Assembly: GCA_946122785.1 (NCBI GenBank)
Contig: CAMGYJ010000009.1
Coordinates: 25,207,633 to 25,271,632 of the forward strand
From: Linum tenue
Lineage: Eukaryota; Streptophyta; Magnoliopsida; Malpighiales; Linaceae
Reading direction: 5' to 3'
Length of the DNA stretch: 64,000 nt
Of this stretch, positions 34,590-46,202 are shown piece after piece. The position numbers were made by a program, and so were the translations under genes. The first letter of the stretch is position 1; each line of letters begins with the position of its first letter. The notes beneath the pieces are model-generated. The model saw only the letters and a program-made list of their open reading frames with translations. It was not told the origin of the DNA and searched no databases.

Positions 34590-36200
34590 AGGCCCTGACT
34601 GACACTTATGTCAAGTTTTTATATTTTCTCTACACATGTAGCCATGGTCGTAATTTGGAACTCTCACTGAACCTCTATAGGAGTAGGAGTAACTTATTAA
34701 TTTAGTTTCATTCTAAAAAACCATCAATCGAACTCTCTCATTCGAACTTTGTTTGAAGAGTTGTGAGTCGTGTCTTCGTAATTATTGTCCAAAGAAGTCA
34801 AGATACATTAATCTCAATTCAACAGAAGTTCTCGCCGGAAAACAAATCCTTAAAAAATGTACACCAAACTATAAATAAGTTTGTTAAACCCCCTAGTGTA
34901 CATTTTTGTAATACGGGATGCATGGTCACATAAACAAATTGCATGTAAAATATCATTTATATATCACATAACCTACAGTATATTTACCGACTTTCTTTGA
35001 TGCGCATGTCACTCCATGACGGATGCGACGATCTTGAAGGTGATGTACAGGTTGTGGTTTCTTCTCTATATGGATTCAATGGTAAAAATATAATAGTGTA
35101 TATGATGGCACGTAATGTACTGTAAATTATTATTTTCTTATTAGTTTGATTAATTACCTTCCCGTCATTTCTTGATTACTAATTTGATTGATTATATTCA
35201 ACCTTAAATATAATGGCCATTGCCAGCATTTTCCATCCTGAAGGAGCCAAACATAGGAGGTAGAATGTCAAATCTAACCTAACGTTAAACATTTTAGCTC
35301 TAACCATTGGAGATACCCTAAGGTAATCACAATAAATTAACATTTTCTTTAACTGTGTTTGAAATACACCTCTCATTGTACGCTGAGAAGTTGTTTGATT
35401 GGCAAACGTTAGATGAGAGTGATTGGCAATAGCAATCAATTGGAGCTAAACTATATAAAAATATCATTACATTTGTCAAATTTTAGTATTTATAGTATTT
35501 TTTTTAATTTAAGATAATTAACTGTTAGTATCACTAAGTTAAGAGATTGAACACAAAATTGTATTTTCCCAAAAATTAAATTTTTAGATTAGAATTCATC
35601 ATCAAGATCTTTCTTCTCATTGTGACAGGCTAACTCAATGTCAGTGTGGCCTGTAAGATCAGTAACCAAAGAAACAGTGTAAAACAAAACAAATTTAGTA
35701 ATAAATGGTAATTAAATAATTAAACATCATGATGATTGGCATTTTGTTCCCTCTCCTAAAATTAACAAAATAAAATTAAAAAACAAAAAGATACGGGTGA
35801 CAAAATCCAAGATCATGGGCTTACCGCGCCAGCACAGATCACTCCTGTGGGCCCCGCACTCCAAACTCCATTATTGGTCTTTTTTTTTGCTTCATCTCCA
35901 AGCCACGTCATAATCCTTCCACGCATTACCCTCTCTCCCTTAATTATTCTTAAAAATAAATTAATTAACCCGATTAAACAATATATATAATCACTCAGCT
36001 TGCCGTGGAACGCAACCCGCTAACCCGGACCCGGCAAACTACTGAAAATAGTTAATTATGCACCACGCTGAAACGATAATAATTAAAATATTACAAGAGC
36101 ACCTTTTGCCCAACGTGGAAATTCTCTATTCCTTTTCCTGGTTTTGAACGGTTTACTGGTCGTATTTACAGAAACTGGAAAGGGCATTTAAGTCATTCAC
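34590..36200. other. intergenic, no gene seen
   Basis: A CCTATAAATAGG box at 34124-34135 and the sequence on either side of the hAT-like insertion (33990-34840) could belong to an old LTR, but I could not find paired ends. Nothing coding was recognised. TAACGTTAGGTTAGATTTGAC near 35260-35290 may be part of a MITE shared with 7350. Confidence 0.3.
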
Positions 36201-36341
36201 TCCCCGCTCTCTCATATATATAAGACGAGTCTTCCGTGTTCTTCGCAATTAAACTCAAACGGAAACAATTCCCCAAACAGAAAAAGCAAAAAAGAAAGAA
36301 TTCTCCAGACTTTTCTAGTTCCTCTTCAGCCGCCGCCGTTG

Positions 36342-37184
36342 ATGGACGCAAGTGAAGCTCTAAACCTCTACGATTCCTACTGGTTCGAGATGGAGATCCT
36401 GAAGAACCGGTCAACGTATTCTTCCCCGTCGGATTCCCCGCCGGAGACCCCGACTATGGCCAGCATGTATCTGCAGATCCAGAAGCAACAAGCTCCGCCG
36501 CAGCCGGAGATTTCGAAATTAAGACCCACTCGCGGCGGAGGCCAATCCGCGATTCTCAGATCCATGAGCGAGGACTTGTACACGAAGCCGAGCTTCATCA
36601 ACAACACCCCGGCCTCGCCGGACTCCGTCCTCACTTCTCAGCTCCGCACAATCCACTCCGGTAAAGAAGCAACCGGAGACGAATTGGAAATATTCACCAA
36701 ATACTCCCCTCCTCCTCCTCCTCCGCCGCCGCTCAGAAAGTGTTCCCCCACCGCCTCCGGTTCCAATTCACCGCCGAGGGCGAGAAAGCCCACCCCCGCC
36801 GGCGGGAGGAGGAGAGCGGCGAAGAAAGGGCCGGCGAGCAAGAGCTTGTCGTCTCTGGAGTTCGAGGAGCTGAAAGGGTTTATGGATTTAGGGTTCGTGT
36901 TCTCCGAGGAAGACAGGGAGTCGAGCTTGGTCTCGATTCTCCCCGGGCTACAGAGATTGGGGAAAAAGGACGGCGGGGAAGCAGTAGAACCCCCTTCGGC
37001 GGTGGATGAATCGGTGGTTCCGAGGAGGCCGTACTTGTCGGAAGCCTGGGCGGTTCAGGAGAAGGAGAAAATGAGGAATCCGGTGATGAATTGGCGGGTT
37101 CCGGCGCTGGGATTGGGAAGCGAGATTGACATGAAAGACAGCTTGAGATTGTGGGCGCATTCTGTTGCGTCTACTGTTAGATAG
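36342..37184 (+). CDS. DUF1685 family protein, gene 1
   Basis: This is a single-exon gene of 280 residues from the ATG at 36342. Family blocks seen are LYDSYWFEMEIL (N-terminus), SLSSLEFEELKGFMDLGFVF (about 167-186), LVSILPGLQRL, RPYLSEAW and the C-terminal MKDSLRLWAHSVASTVR. A poly-Pro run and a basic RKPTPAGGRRRAAKK stretch lie in the middle. DUF1685 proteins are plant-specific, mostly unstudied, with no known enzymatic motif. TATATATAAG at about 36215-36225 is a likely TATA box, and an AATAAA signal lies near 37311. The minus-strand frames here are shadows. A second gene with the same N- and C-terminal blocks sits at 46203. Confidence 0.93.
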   Translation: MDASEALNLYDSYWFEMEILKNRSTYSSPSDSPPETPTMASMYLQIQKQQAPPQPEISKLRPTRGGGQSAILRSMSEDLYTKPSFINNTPASPDSVLTSQLRTIHSGKEATGDELEIFTKYSPPPPPPPPLRKCSPTASGSNSPPRARKPTPAGGRRRAAKKGPASKSLSSLEFEELKGFMDLGFVFSEEDRESSLVSILPGLQRLGKKDGGEAVEPPSAVDESVVPRRPYLSEAWAVQEKEKMRNPVMNWRVPALGLGSEIDMKDSLRLWAHSVASTVR

Positions 37185-37189
37185 CGTTT

Positions 37190-39190
37190 GGTTGGATCCA
37201 TTCCAAAGCCACACACCATAAAATTCTTTCTTTCTTTTTCTTTTGTTTGTAAGAAGATTTTTTTCTTACTGTTCGTGAATTACCCTATACCAAATGTAAA
37301 TACAGAGCGAAATAAAAAAGCCTACATTGTTGTTTCCCATGAAGATGTTTTGTTTGTGAGAAAAAAATTAGATTAATTAATTACAAGTGAGTCTTAACAA
37401 GAATAGTTGTGTAACTGCCGGCCGGCGGCCGGGATTAGTTTATAATTGGTTTGAATTTTAGCTGAGACGACGACCGAGGGGCGGGTCAATTTTTTCGTTT
37501 TGGGCAAGTGGGAACGGTGACCGGGGAGGGAGGATTACTTTGCTTTGATTAAACTACTGATCGAAGGTGGGCTTACATTATATAATGATTAAGAATAGTA
37601 CAGTAATGATGGTGGGCGCTGATGTGGGGGAGCTGGAGCTGGAGGGACCATTTTTTGTTTCTGTTTTTATCAATTTGGCTAATGTGTTTATAGGACTTGG
37701 CGTATGAACGAGCTTATGTCGTTTTATTTTATTTATTTTTGTGTTATCAGTTGTCCGCCGCACGGTGGATTGATGATTTTTGAATGAAAATGTGGTATTG
37801 GACGAAATCAATATGTGCATACACCCACCGCAATCTACATTTTGTTCAAATATGTTCAAAAGTAAGGTGTGCAAGCAACGGATACAAAATGTGTTTAGAT
37901 TTTCAAGCTCTAACTGTACACGACGTAGTTATTTGAAGTAGATAACAATACATGCTTCTAATGGTTAAAATCACATAAATGCCGATGCGTACACAATGGG
38001 CACACAGTCGGGTTCGTGTCCGTCCCTGAATGGATTGATTTTTTCTTTTTTGGACGGGGAAGAAGAGCATGGGAAATAAATAATGATAGAGAATAATGGA
38101 GGATTGGATTGGGGGTAGGGTTGAGTTAATGAGTTTGGTGCGACGTGACTGGTGGAGGAGCCCTGGTGGGTGGGTGTGGAGCAAACTGATGATAGCAATT
38201 GCTGCAACTAATTGGTTGGCTCTTTCTTCTTCTTCTCTCTGCCATTTCCATGGCTTGTGTTTGGAGTTATAATGGCTGGGACTGGAGGTGGGGATATGAG
38301 CGACATGGGCATGGGCGCCACAATGCATGGTCTGGACTGTGGAGGTAGACATGGGTGGACCTTGTTTCCCCATTCCAGTGGGATTTCTTTCTTCACTTGT
38401 TTGGCAGAGGGGAAGTGCATGTGTCAAATGTCCAAAGTGGATCCACCCATACACGTGGAAGCATATACCCTTCTGTTTCCACGCTCTACAGCAAAGCCAA
38501 GTCACGAGATTGAAACTCCATCCTGTACTTCTCGATATAACTGGTTTATCTATATCATGTTTATCAAATTTCTAGGTATGTAGGATCATCGAGATTCTTG
38601 ATGATACTAACTTGAACCTTAGTTGAAGGCCGCCATGTGAAAATGCTTAGCATTCGTATTGGATGATTTGGAATCCACATTGGCTGGTTGGATCTTCACT
38701 TAAATCTTTACATCGGGGATATGGTCCATCGAGAAAATTTGATGCTCAAATTAAAAAGAAAGAAAGAAATAAATTTTTTTAGAGAGATGCTTTTGCAAGT
38801 TGAAATTAATCTTATCGATTAATTTGAAAGAGGCTGAAATCTTATTTATAATGATCATTAACGTGGCACTGTCACATAATGACTTTATAGGGCGGTAAAA
38901 CCTTTGTACATAGCTTCAATTCTTCCTGGTCAATAGGAGGTAAACATACGTCGGTCGACTAACTCAATCATTAGGTCGGCCGCGATGTACCAAGTGTGTT
39001 CGAGTTCAAGAGACGCAGTCAACCGTCTCCATCATCAGGTTGTTCAGAGAGAGCATATGTCGTCTCCAATCAACCTCGTCTGAGATGTTATTCATCTCGA
39101 GTTTTGTGGTTCAAGCCATCATGCTTGTTCTTCACATTTACTTCTTCAAGCTCAACATTCTTGTCATTCATGTCTTCGCTTGAGGGGGAG
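37190..39190. other. intergenic, no gene recognised
   Basis: Frames at 38212-38583 (plus) and 38505-37903 (minus) are open but have no recognisable domain and no conserved look; I do not call them genes. The right end (about 39000-39180) runs into the purine tract TGAGGGGGAG before a copia-type LTR. Confidence 0.35.
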
Positions 39191-39416
39191 TGTTGTGGTT
39201 ACTTAAACCGTGTTAGTATTGGGCCTTGTTGGGCCTACGTCTATATAAGCTTAGCTACGAGATTATCGTAAGCAAGCCGTCACAATGTAGTCGTTCAATA
39301 AAATATCAGTCGTGAGCTCTTGCGAGCTCACCGTGGATTAGTCTCGATCAATCAATCGATCGAGGATACCACGTAAAATCCTGTGTTCTGTTATTGGGAC
39401 CAACTGGTTTATGACA
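39191..39416 (+). repeat. copia-type LTR with both polypurine tract and primer site
   Basis: The 226-bp repeat starts TGTTGTGGTT and ends TTTATGACA. TGAGGGGGAG, a polypurine tract, lies directly before it, as at a 3' LTR. TGGTATCAGAGCC, a tRNA-iMet primer site, lies directly after it, as at a 5' LTR. CTATATAAGC (about 39240) is a fair TATA box and AATAAAA (39297) a polyadenylation signal. No second LTR was seen nearby. Confidence 0.7.
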
Positions 39417-39478
39417 TGGTATCAGAGCCTGGTTTGGCCAAGTGGTCGTGTGTTCGAATCTCCACGACCCCCAATATA
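39417..39478 (+). other. primer site followed by tRNA-like A and B boxes
   Basis: After TGGTATCAGAGCC come TGGCCAAGTGG (like a polymerase III A box) and GTGTTCGAATC (like a B box). They are spaced as in a tRNA, but no full cloverleaf was found. It may be a short retroelement leader; I do not call a tRNA gene. Confidence 0.4.
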
Positions 39479-39555
39479 ACAGTTGATTAAAGCACAAGAT
39501 ATGGCGGGCCTGTGCAAACTTCAAGTCCATGAGTTGGCTTTCGTTTGAGGGGGCG

Positions 39556-39807
39556 TGTTAGAGAGTGGTATAAGATCCAGCATAACCTTCTCCCAACAAC
39601 TCGGGCCATGTATGATACTTAACCACTTCCTTACACGTCCCTTAAATGCTTGAAGACAACGATTAATATTGGGGGGCGTGAGGACTTGAACACGTGACCT
39701 CAAGGACAAACCAGCTCTAATACCATGTCATAAACAAGTTGCAGTTGGTCCCAATAACTCGAGGTGTTAGGAGAAGGTTATGTTGGATCTTATACCACTC
39801 TCTAACA
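39556..39807. repeat. inverted repeat with LTR-like ends
   Basis: TGTTAGAGAGTGGTATAAGA at 39556 recurs inverted, ending at 39807, with about 38-50 bp arms. The middle, read on the minus strand, contains CATGGTATTAGAGCTGG and a GTTCAAGTCCTCACG segment, so it resembles a second primer-site region of the same kind as 39417, in the opposite direction. Confidence 0.65.
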
Positions 39808-39811
39808 TGGT

Positions 39812-41750
39812 CCTTCAATAAAATTCTTACAAATTATTCCCTAGCATCATCTAGCTGTTAAAAAAACATTTTGATTTACTTATAAGTAAAATGCAGTTAC
39901 AAATTGGAATATTGTTACGGTAAAAGCATACACAGATGGAGTAGGATTATCCCAAAATATGGCTACCCGCAAAAAGATACATAAGAAACAAATACAATTA
40001 GAAATTATATCGAACAAATAACAAATTAGCTAGCTAGTAGCTACCCAAGCTGGCAGGAAATTATTTACAAGACATGTACGGTTAGTTACTACCTAGGCGA
40101 AAGAATCACAGCCTGGGGTTTGCTTTCATGAGTCGATGGACGGCAAAACAGAGAAGAATTTCTGACAGCGTAAATTAGTACGAGAACAGCAGTGGGGAAA
40201 AAAAGAACATATTATTTGGTAGAGTAATTTGGTGAAAAAGCGAATCTCCAACTGGGAAAAGAAAAAAAGGAAAAGGAAGAAAGAACATTGCTAGCTTGGC
40301 TAAGCTTCAGTTTGACCCTCCTTTGTCCAATTTACAAGTGTTGACAAAACAAGAGCTCGATTGGGTGTACACTTGGCAAACCTCATTCCCAAGGCTTAGC
40401 TTTGCTTGAACAACCGGTCAAAGATTTTGTTAGTTGATCCATACATAATAAGAAAAATTAAGGACGCACGTCTCATACCCTGGCTGGTTTATTACATATA
40501 TGGTCACCAATCTTTTGGGTCACATAAATTCTGCCTGATATTATTTTGGATCGATGTTGGTTTTGTTTAGAACGTTCCTCTTAAACATAAACTCAGTGGA
40601 GACACCGAGGGAGGATGACAAATTGAGATTACTAGAGATACTCGACGAAGTTGATCCCAGTGTTTGAGTGTCTCGATAACCCTTAGTCAACTTGAAGCTT
40701 GTATCCCTCCCTCATCAGTGTCTTACCTTTTTGGATGGTTTGTCATGACAATGTTCACGCTATTGATGACCTTCATAAGAAAAAGGTCTTAGGCGGCTTA
40801 TGGATATATGTTCTAATAACCTATTTTACTTATCAATTTGGTAACGAACTATTAGAGTGATTATTATGTTAGTTATATTCAAAACCATAGACGGTGATTG
40901 GTTTAAGAATCAAAGTTTATGGACCAATTTGTTAAACCAAAGTTTATGGACCAATTTGATAGGCACTCAAACTTCGGTGATGGTTATGCAATGAACCCTG
41001 TAGTATGCAGTTGCGGGAGCAAAATGTGGAGGGAGAGAAGCTTAAATAAAAAGCTGGAGAAGTGATGAGTACTGTACGTTAATTATATATATATGCTTTA
41101 ATGAAGATCATAATCAGCCTGCCAATGGTGATTTGGTTCGATGCTAAGGAATGAAATTTTTTACAGAGTGGGATGATTCAGCAACTTAATCTAATATATA
41201 TAGTTGCCACTAGGCAACAGCCAATTGGGATTGATGCGATTTCCCACTTGTTTAGTGGAATATTGATTATTTGGAATGAAGGTCAACGACTCAAACTGTA
41301 TGCCAACTCACGTATATCCTTGATCCCCTCTGCAACCTTTCCTGTCCTCTCTCCATCCCTTTGTCTCTATGTTCTCAAGTGGAAAGTCTACACATAATAT
41401 AATGTATAGTTAATCATTATTGGTGTTCCTAAAGGAAATGATGGCTCATTGATAATTATTGTGTAACTCGTTTAATATGTTATATATCCTCAAATCCACA
41501 TCGATTATATAATTTTATATCCAACGAAAAGTGCTCTTGACAAAGTAACATTGCACTGGAAACAAGGCCCGAGAGTTATTCGTGTAATTACTACTTTGTC
41601 ACTCTATTAATATGAGTTCACTCGGATCAAACTACTAATCAGTTGCATGAAATATCAATTTCGCGCTTAAAATTTCACACCAACACTAATTGAGTTGTTT
41701 GATATGAAGACATGTTTGATCAGTTGAAAATTGATATAACCATTTTGGCA
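39812..41750. other. intergenic, no gene seen
   Basis: No gene was recognised. A short tandem repeat of CAAAGTTTATGGACCAATTT lies near 40910-40960. Confidence 0.35.
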
Positions 41751-42283
41751 TATATAGGAGGCAAAATACACTTGTATAGCCAAACTTTTGCGTTTGTGCC
41801 AATAATAGCCAGATTTGGCGAAATACCACTTATAGCCAGCTTTTAGAGTTGTTGTATGACAAATATAGCCATTTCTGTTAGATACTTTAACGGTGTCATT
41901 CACACCGTCAACTTATTTGACAATGTGCTGATTAGGCACCAACTCAACAAACATGTCAGCGCTACATAAGCAAATAGTGACACGTCATATATTTCAATTA
42001 TTTAATAATTATAAATCATAATTTTTTAAAAAATTACCCTCATATTCCCATCTGCACAACCATTTTCCCCAATTTTTCCCCAAATTCGATTTTAGGATTC
42101 TTCCCCAACTTTTCCATTCCCCACGACGAATCGTCTACTCCTTCCCCAAATTGATATCTCAAAACAATTCCAAGACCATAAATTTTATAATTGTCATCAG
42201 AGGCACAACTTCCCCCGGGTGTTCTTCCCAGTACTTCTCCTGCTCAAATTCCACCCAAAAATTAACCGCCCACAAATCAGAAA

Positions 42284-43555
42284 TCATTCTTTATGAAAAA
42301 CCCAGGAAGCGAATTGAAGAGGGTGATCCATGAAAACCAGATCCAATACTTTGTAACGCTGCTCGGTAATGGCGGCGTCAATGACCCCTGTGTAGAAGGC
42401 GGAGACGAAGATGGTGACGAGAGGGGTGAACTCGACGATGGGGATCTTGTTGTTGGGGGAAAGGACGGTGCGGGGGAGGAGGTAGCTCCGATTGAAGAAG
42501 GGCGGGAGGCGGAAGAGGCCGGAGGAGGCGTCGAAGATGAAGACGAGCTGGAGGAGGAGCGCTGGCAGGTAGGGATGGCAACAAAACCCGAACCCACGGG
42601 TACCCACCCGACCCAACCCGATCAACGCGGGTAAAATCCGTGTTGACGGGTTTTGGGCCGGGTTCGGGTTTAAACACGCTACACACCCGACCCATGGGTA
42701 CCCGCCCACACACATATAATTACTTTCCCGGTATATTTAATATTAAATAATATATCTTCCTTAAACAATTAATATTCTTTATGTTTGTGGAGACATGTAT
42801 AATTTTTTCTTTCTAATTAGTTAGAATGAAGTTGATATTATGAAGTGGAGAGTGGAGAAACTTAGTTGACGAGGAAGAAGCTTTCAATTAATCTTTTGTT
42901 TATAGATGTTTATCTTTAATTTTGAACAATTTGTATTGATCATTTGCGGTTTGCTTGTATGCTCTAGATTGGTGTTTTTTGTATAATTAATTTGTATGAG
43001 AAAATTGATGTTAAACTATTATTTTGAAAGAAACTTGTTATTGTAAATTTTTTACCACAAAAACCCACGGGTACCCATGAACCCGCGGATACCCAGCGGG
43101 TTGGGTTTGAGTTTTTCAAACCCAACGGGTTTTATCCCAGGTTTTTTTGGCGGATAAACCCATGGGTTTGGGTTTGGGTTTGACAAAACCCGCCCCAACC
43201 CGACCCATTGCCATCCCTACCGGCAGCCAGGTGGCGGAGATGGAGAGGACGGCGCGGGATCCGAGCGGCGTGCTCTTCTTGACAGAGATTTTGACGAGGT
43301 AGAGCAAGGCGACGAGGAATCCGGGCTGGAAGAGGCCGAGATTGAGGGAGACGTGGAGGCGGCAGAGGCAGATCTGTTGCGGGATCGTTAGGGATTTGGG
43401 GAGGTAGTGGCGGCGGAAGGACGTAATCATGAGGAGCTCGGTGAATGCCCAAAAGGAGACGAAGAGGACGAGCAGAGGATGCTGCGTTGGATTGATAGTG
43501 CGGTGGCGTTGGAGCGGTGGATTGTTGGCTGAGAGGATGCTGCGGCAGGGGAGAT
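42284..43555 (-). pseudogene. captured host-like fragment, hydrophobic protein, split by a MITE
   Basis: Read leftwards from about 43555, one frame contains FWAFTELLMITSFRRHYLP, then PQQICLCRLHVSLNLGLFQP, then LVKISVKKSTPLG up to TWLP. After the MITE (43219-42570) the frame resumes with ALLLQLVFIFDASSGLF, then PFFNRSYLLP, then PIVEFTPLVTIFVSAFYTGV, ending HPLQFASWVFHKE at a stop (42284-42286). Removing the MITE and one copy of its duplication gives an in-frame join at TWLP/ALLL. Hydrophobic segments suggest a multi-pass membrane protein. I do not recognise the parent gene. GC-rich codon use differs sharply from the AT-rich surroundings. Confidence 0.65.
42570..43219. mobile_element. hAT MITE nested in the Pack-MULE
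   Basis: The 650-bp element starts TAGGGATGGCAAC and ends TTGCCATCCCTA. Just inside are AACCCGAACCCACGGGTACC-type repeats. Flanks CTGGCAGG (42562-42569) and CCGGCAGC (43220-43227) match at 6 of 8 and, with the in-frame join of the split protein, mark the target duplication. Confidence 0.88.
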
Positions 43556-44016
43556 TTGCGATGATGGAGGAGGATATCAGAGGGATTTGAGAATTTTTTT
43601 GTTTTCTACAGTGTTTGGACTTTGGATTTCAGAGAGAAATAAATAGTATTTTCTTTTTTATTATTATTTAATAATAATAAGAAAAGCCAATTTCCACCTA
43701 GTATGATTTTGGGGAAAAAATGCCCATGTGGCTGGCCACGTAAGCCGTGCCGCGGAAGTGGCTATAAGTGGCATTTCGCCAAATTTGGCTATTATTGGCA
43801 CAAACACAAAAATTTTGGCTACACAAGTGTATTTTGCCTATATAGGACATTAGAGAGTCAAAGATACATGTGTTGCTTTTCAAAACTTATGTGATTTTTT
43901 TATTTATTTACAAAAGATAATCATTCAGAACTTATGTGATGAAAATAACACTAATGCGAAATCACGTGTGTTTGGCTAGATGTATCTACAAATATATTAT
44001 AGCAGAGTTGGGTGCA

Positions 44017-44211
44017 GTTTTTCAGCATTTCGAATTTTCTGCAACGAGAGTGAAAGTAGGAAGGGTAATTGTGTCTTCACAATCATTATTTATTTTTCAT
44101 TCATAAGAAAATCAGTTTTTCAGCATTTTGAATTTTCTACAACGAGAGCGAAAGTAGGAAGGGGAATTATGTCTTCACAATCATTATTTATTTTTCATTC
44201 ATAAGAAAAGA
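44017..44211. repeat. 98-bp tandem duplication
   Basis: Two units starting GTTTTTCAGCATTT (44017 and 44115, period 98) differ at about five sites. Both end CATTCATAAGAAAA. Confidence 0.88.
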
Positions 44212-44769
44212 AACATCAATCACGAGATTTGAACCATGGTCTTTCGAAACAAAGACAACAACTACTACCAGTTACACTAACGAAATATTATGTATCTTAT
44301 TAAATACAAAATCTCAAAACCTAAAATTAAAAATTATATGACTTTTCCACTATTGTTAGCTAGCCCACTAACTCTCCCGAAAATATTTTCTTTGTTATTT
44401 GATATTTTAATTTTCATATTTTGATTATTTTAATTTGAGTTTAATAGTAAAATTAATTTATATGCTCTTATAAATGGAGAATAAATTTAGAATTGCAACC
44501 CAAATATCATTGATTCGAATATTGCATATTGAATTGCAGTACTGAATGTGTAGATGTGATGTAGAATTCTTAAATTGGTATTGATTTTTAGAACTATTAA
44601 AGCAACGATATTGTTATGCAAACTGTAAGGGACCAGTTGTTTGAAAGTTTTAGTTTGGTTAATCGTTACATCCTAAATTTCTTGATAATATGGCATGATT
44701 GAAAAAATGGGTGAGTTTAAAAAGAACACAATTTAAATACCAATTTTTATAGATGATTTCAATAGGGTA

Positions 44770-45360
44770 ATTGATGAGCCCAAAGTCGGGTCTCAATGGA
44801 ATCAAAGTCACGCAGAGAGCTAGACCAATCAAGGATTTGATCTCGAGTAAAAAATAGAGCTCAAACCTAGCTCGGTCAAGCTTGATAAACTCGGATTGGA
44901 TGAAAACGTACGGGAATCCTTATACCTGGAAGGATGCACACTCGTTATGAGGAAGCTTTCGATGCAATCGAGTGCGTTTCTCGATTGATAAACAAGATTC
45001 AGCAAGTATTGATCGCAACCAAAACCAAACAAACTCACAACACACAAGTTGGGAATTTTGGGGGGTTTTCTTGAATTCAACTCTACCTTCAATTACATTA
45101 CATTCGTAGGTGTTAAATAGAACTTACAACAACCTTAAACGCAAAGGAAACCCAAATAAACAAGGAAAATGAAAACCGTCCAAATCCTAAAGCAATACGG
45201 AAACTTAAAACGCAAGTAAAACATAGTTTTGATGCCATCTTCAAAGCCCTCGCTGGCGCCTGGCAGCCTTCCAGTTGTTGAATTGAACCGTTTTGGTGAC
45301 CCAAAAAGGTAAAAACGTAAGCTTTTAAGTTTTAAAGCGCGATTTTGACTGCATATTACA
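44770..45360 (-). other. LTR-like segment, minus strand (tentative)
   Basis: Read on the minus strand it ends CGACTTTGGGCTCATCA and contains TATTTAACACC and CAATCGAGAAACGCACTCG, with the general look of an LTR. Paired ends, primer site and coding region are missing. The right edge (45303-45360) is an inverted copy of the end of the hAT-like element at 31641 (GTCAAAATCGCGCTTTAAAA). Confidence 0.3.
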
Positions 45361-45363
45361 TTG

Positions 45364-45408
45364 TATTCAAATGACATTTCGACCAACGGGTCAGACAACA
45401 AGCTAGTT
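45364..45408. repeat. dispersed repeat, copy 2
   Basis: It contains AAATGACATTTCGACCAACG and is nearly identical to 20344-20388. Confidence 0.6.
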
Positions 45409-46202
45409 TATAGAAATATTGAATGGTTTATTGCATTGCATTTTTACGCCAAGAAGGGGAAAAGACCCACAAGAAAAAAACTACAAAATTTTTTGGGCTT
45501 ACAATTATCCATATATTCTTAACTAAATTCAGAGAGAGGTAAAAGTTTATTTTTTTTAATTATTATTTAATTTTTACGTCATTCATTTAACGGTCAATTA
45601 TAAGAGTCGGCTGCCACATCAAAAAAAATTAACAGAGTTGGACAGTCAATGACCAAACCTAAACTATCAAATTAATTTCAATGACCGTGAATGAAATAAA
45701 ATATTTTTATTGACAAAAGTGAAGTATTTTGGTAAACCTAGTGACTAGACTTACAATTTATCAATTAAAATGATAATGATTATGAATATTTCTAGAGAGG
45801 CCACAGAATATTAATTGGGCCTCTTATTGTAGCTGTTTCGTGGGCCTGGAAAGCTGCGATGAGTTTGAAGCCAATCATGTTACTTGGGTTATAGGCTGGT
45901 AACTTCCAAACGCACATCTAAGACCTTTCAGAATGTGGTCATTGAATTTCCGTATCCGATTATTATTCTTAATATTAAAAATTTTCCGAAGCAATATAAT
46001 TATGGTTTTTGGTATCTCCCAATCGCTCGATCCGCGCTGTTAATTAGCTGCCAGCAGCTTATTCGACGGAAATGTAGAAACCGTCTTCTACCCGTCTTTC
46101 TTTCAGTCCACCTAAAACTAAAATACCAACGCAGGCCTAGCCGATTCTTTCTAACCTTAAATACCTAATCTCCAGCACACTATCAGCCTACTGGCCTTTC
46201 CA

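Larger units (their letters stand above)
41760..43838. mobile_element. Pack-MULE carrying an apparently captured gene fragment
   Basis: Terminal inverted repeats of about 80 bp (left GGCAAAATACACTTGTATAG, right ending TACACAAGTGTATTTTGCC) are flanked by the exact 9-bp duplication TATATAGGA (41751-41759 and 43839-43847), the Mutator signature. There is no transposase. The interior holds a GC-rich minus-strand fragment of a non-transposon protein, which is the definition of a Pack-MULE. A hAT MITE (42570-43219) later split that fragment. Taking away the MITE leaves an element of about 1.4 kb. Confidence 0.9.

Noticed and set aside
37903..38583. Open frames of 200 codons (minus) and 123 codons (plus)
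   Set aside because: They overlap on opposite strands, with no recognisable domain, promoter or splice pattern.
39417..39478. tRNA gene suggested by A-box and B-box matches
   Set aside because: No acceptor stem or anticodon arm could be folded. The sequence directly follows an LTR and starts with a primer-binding site.
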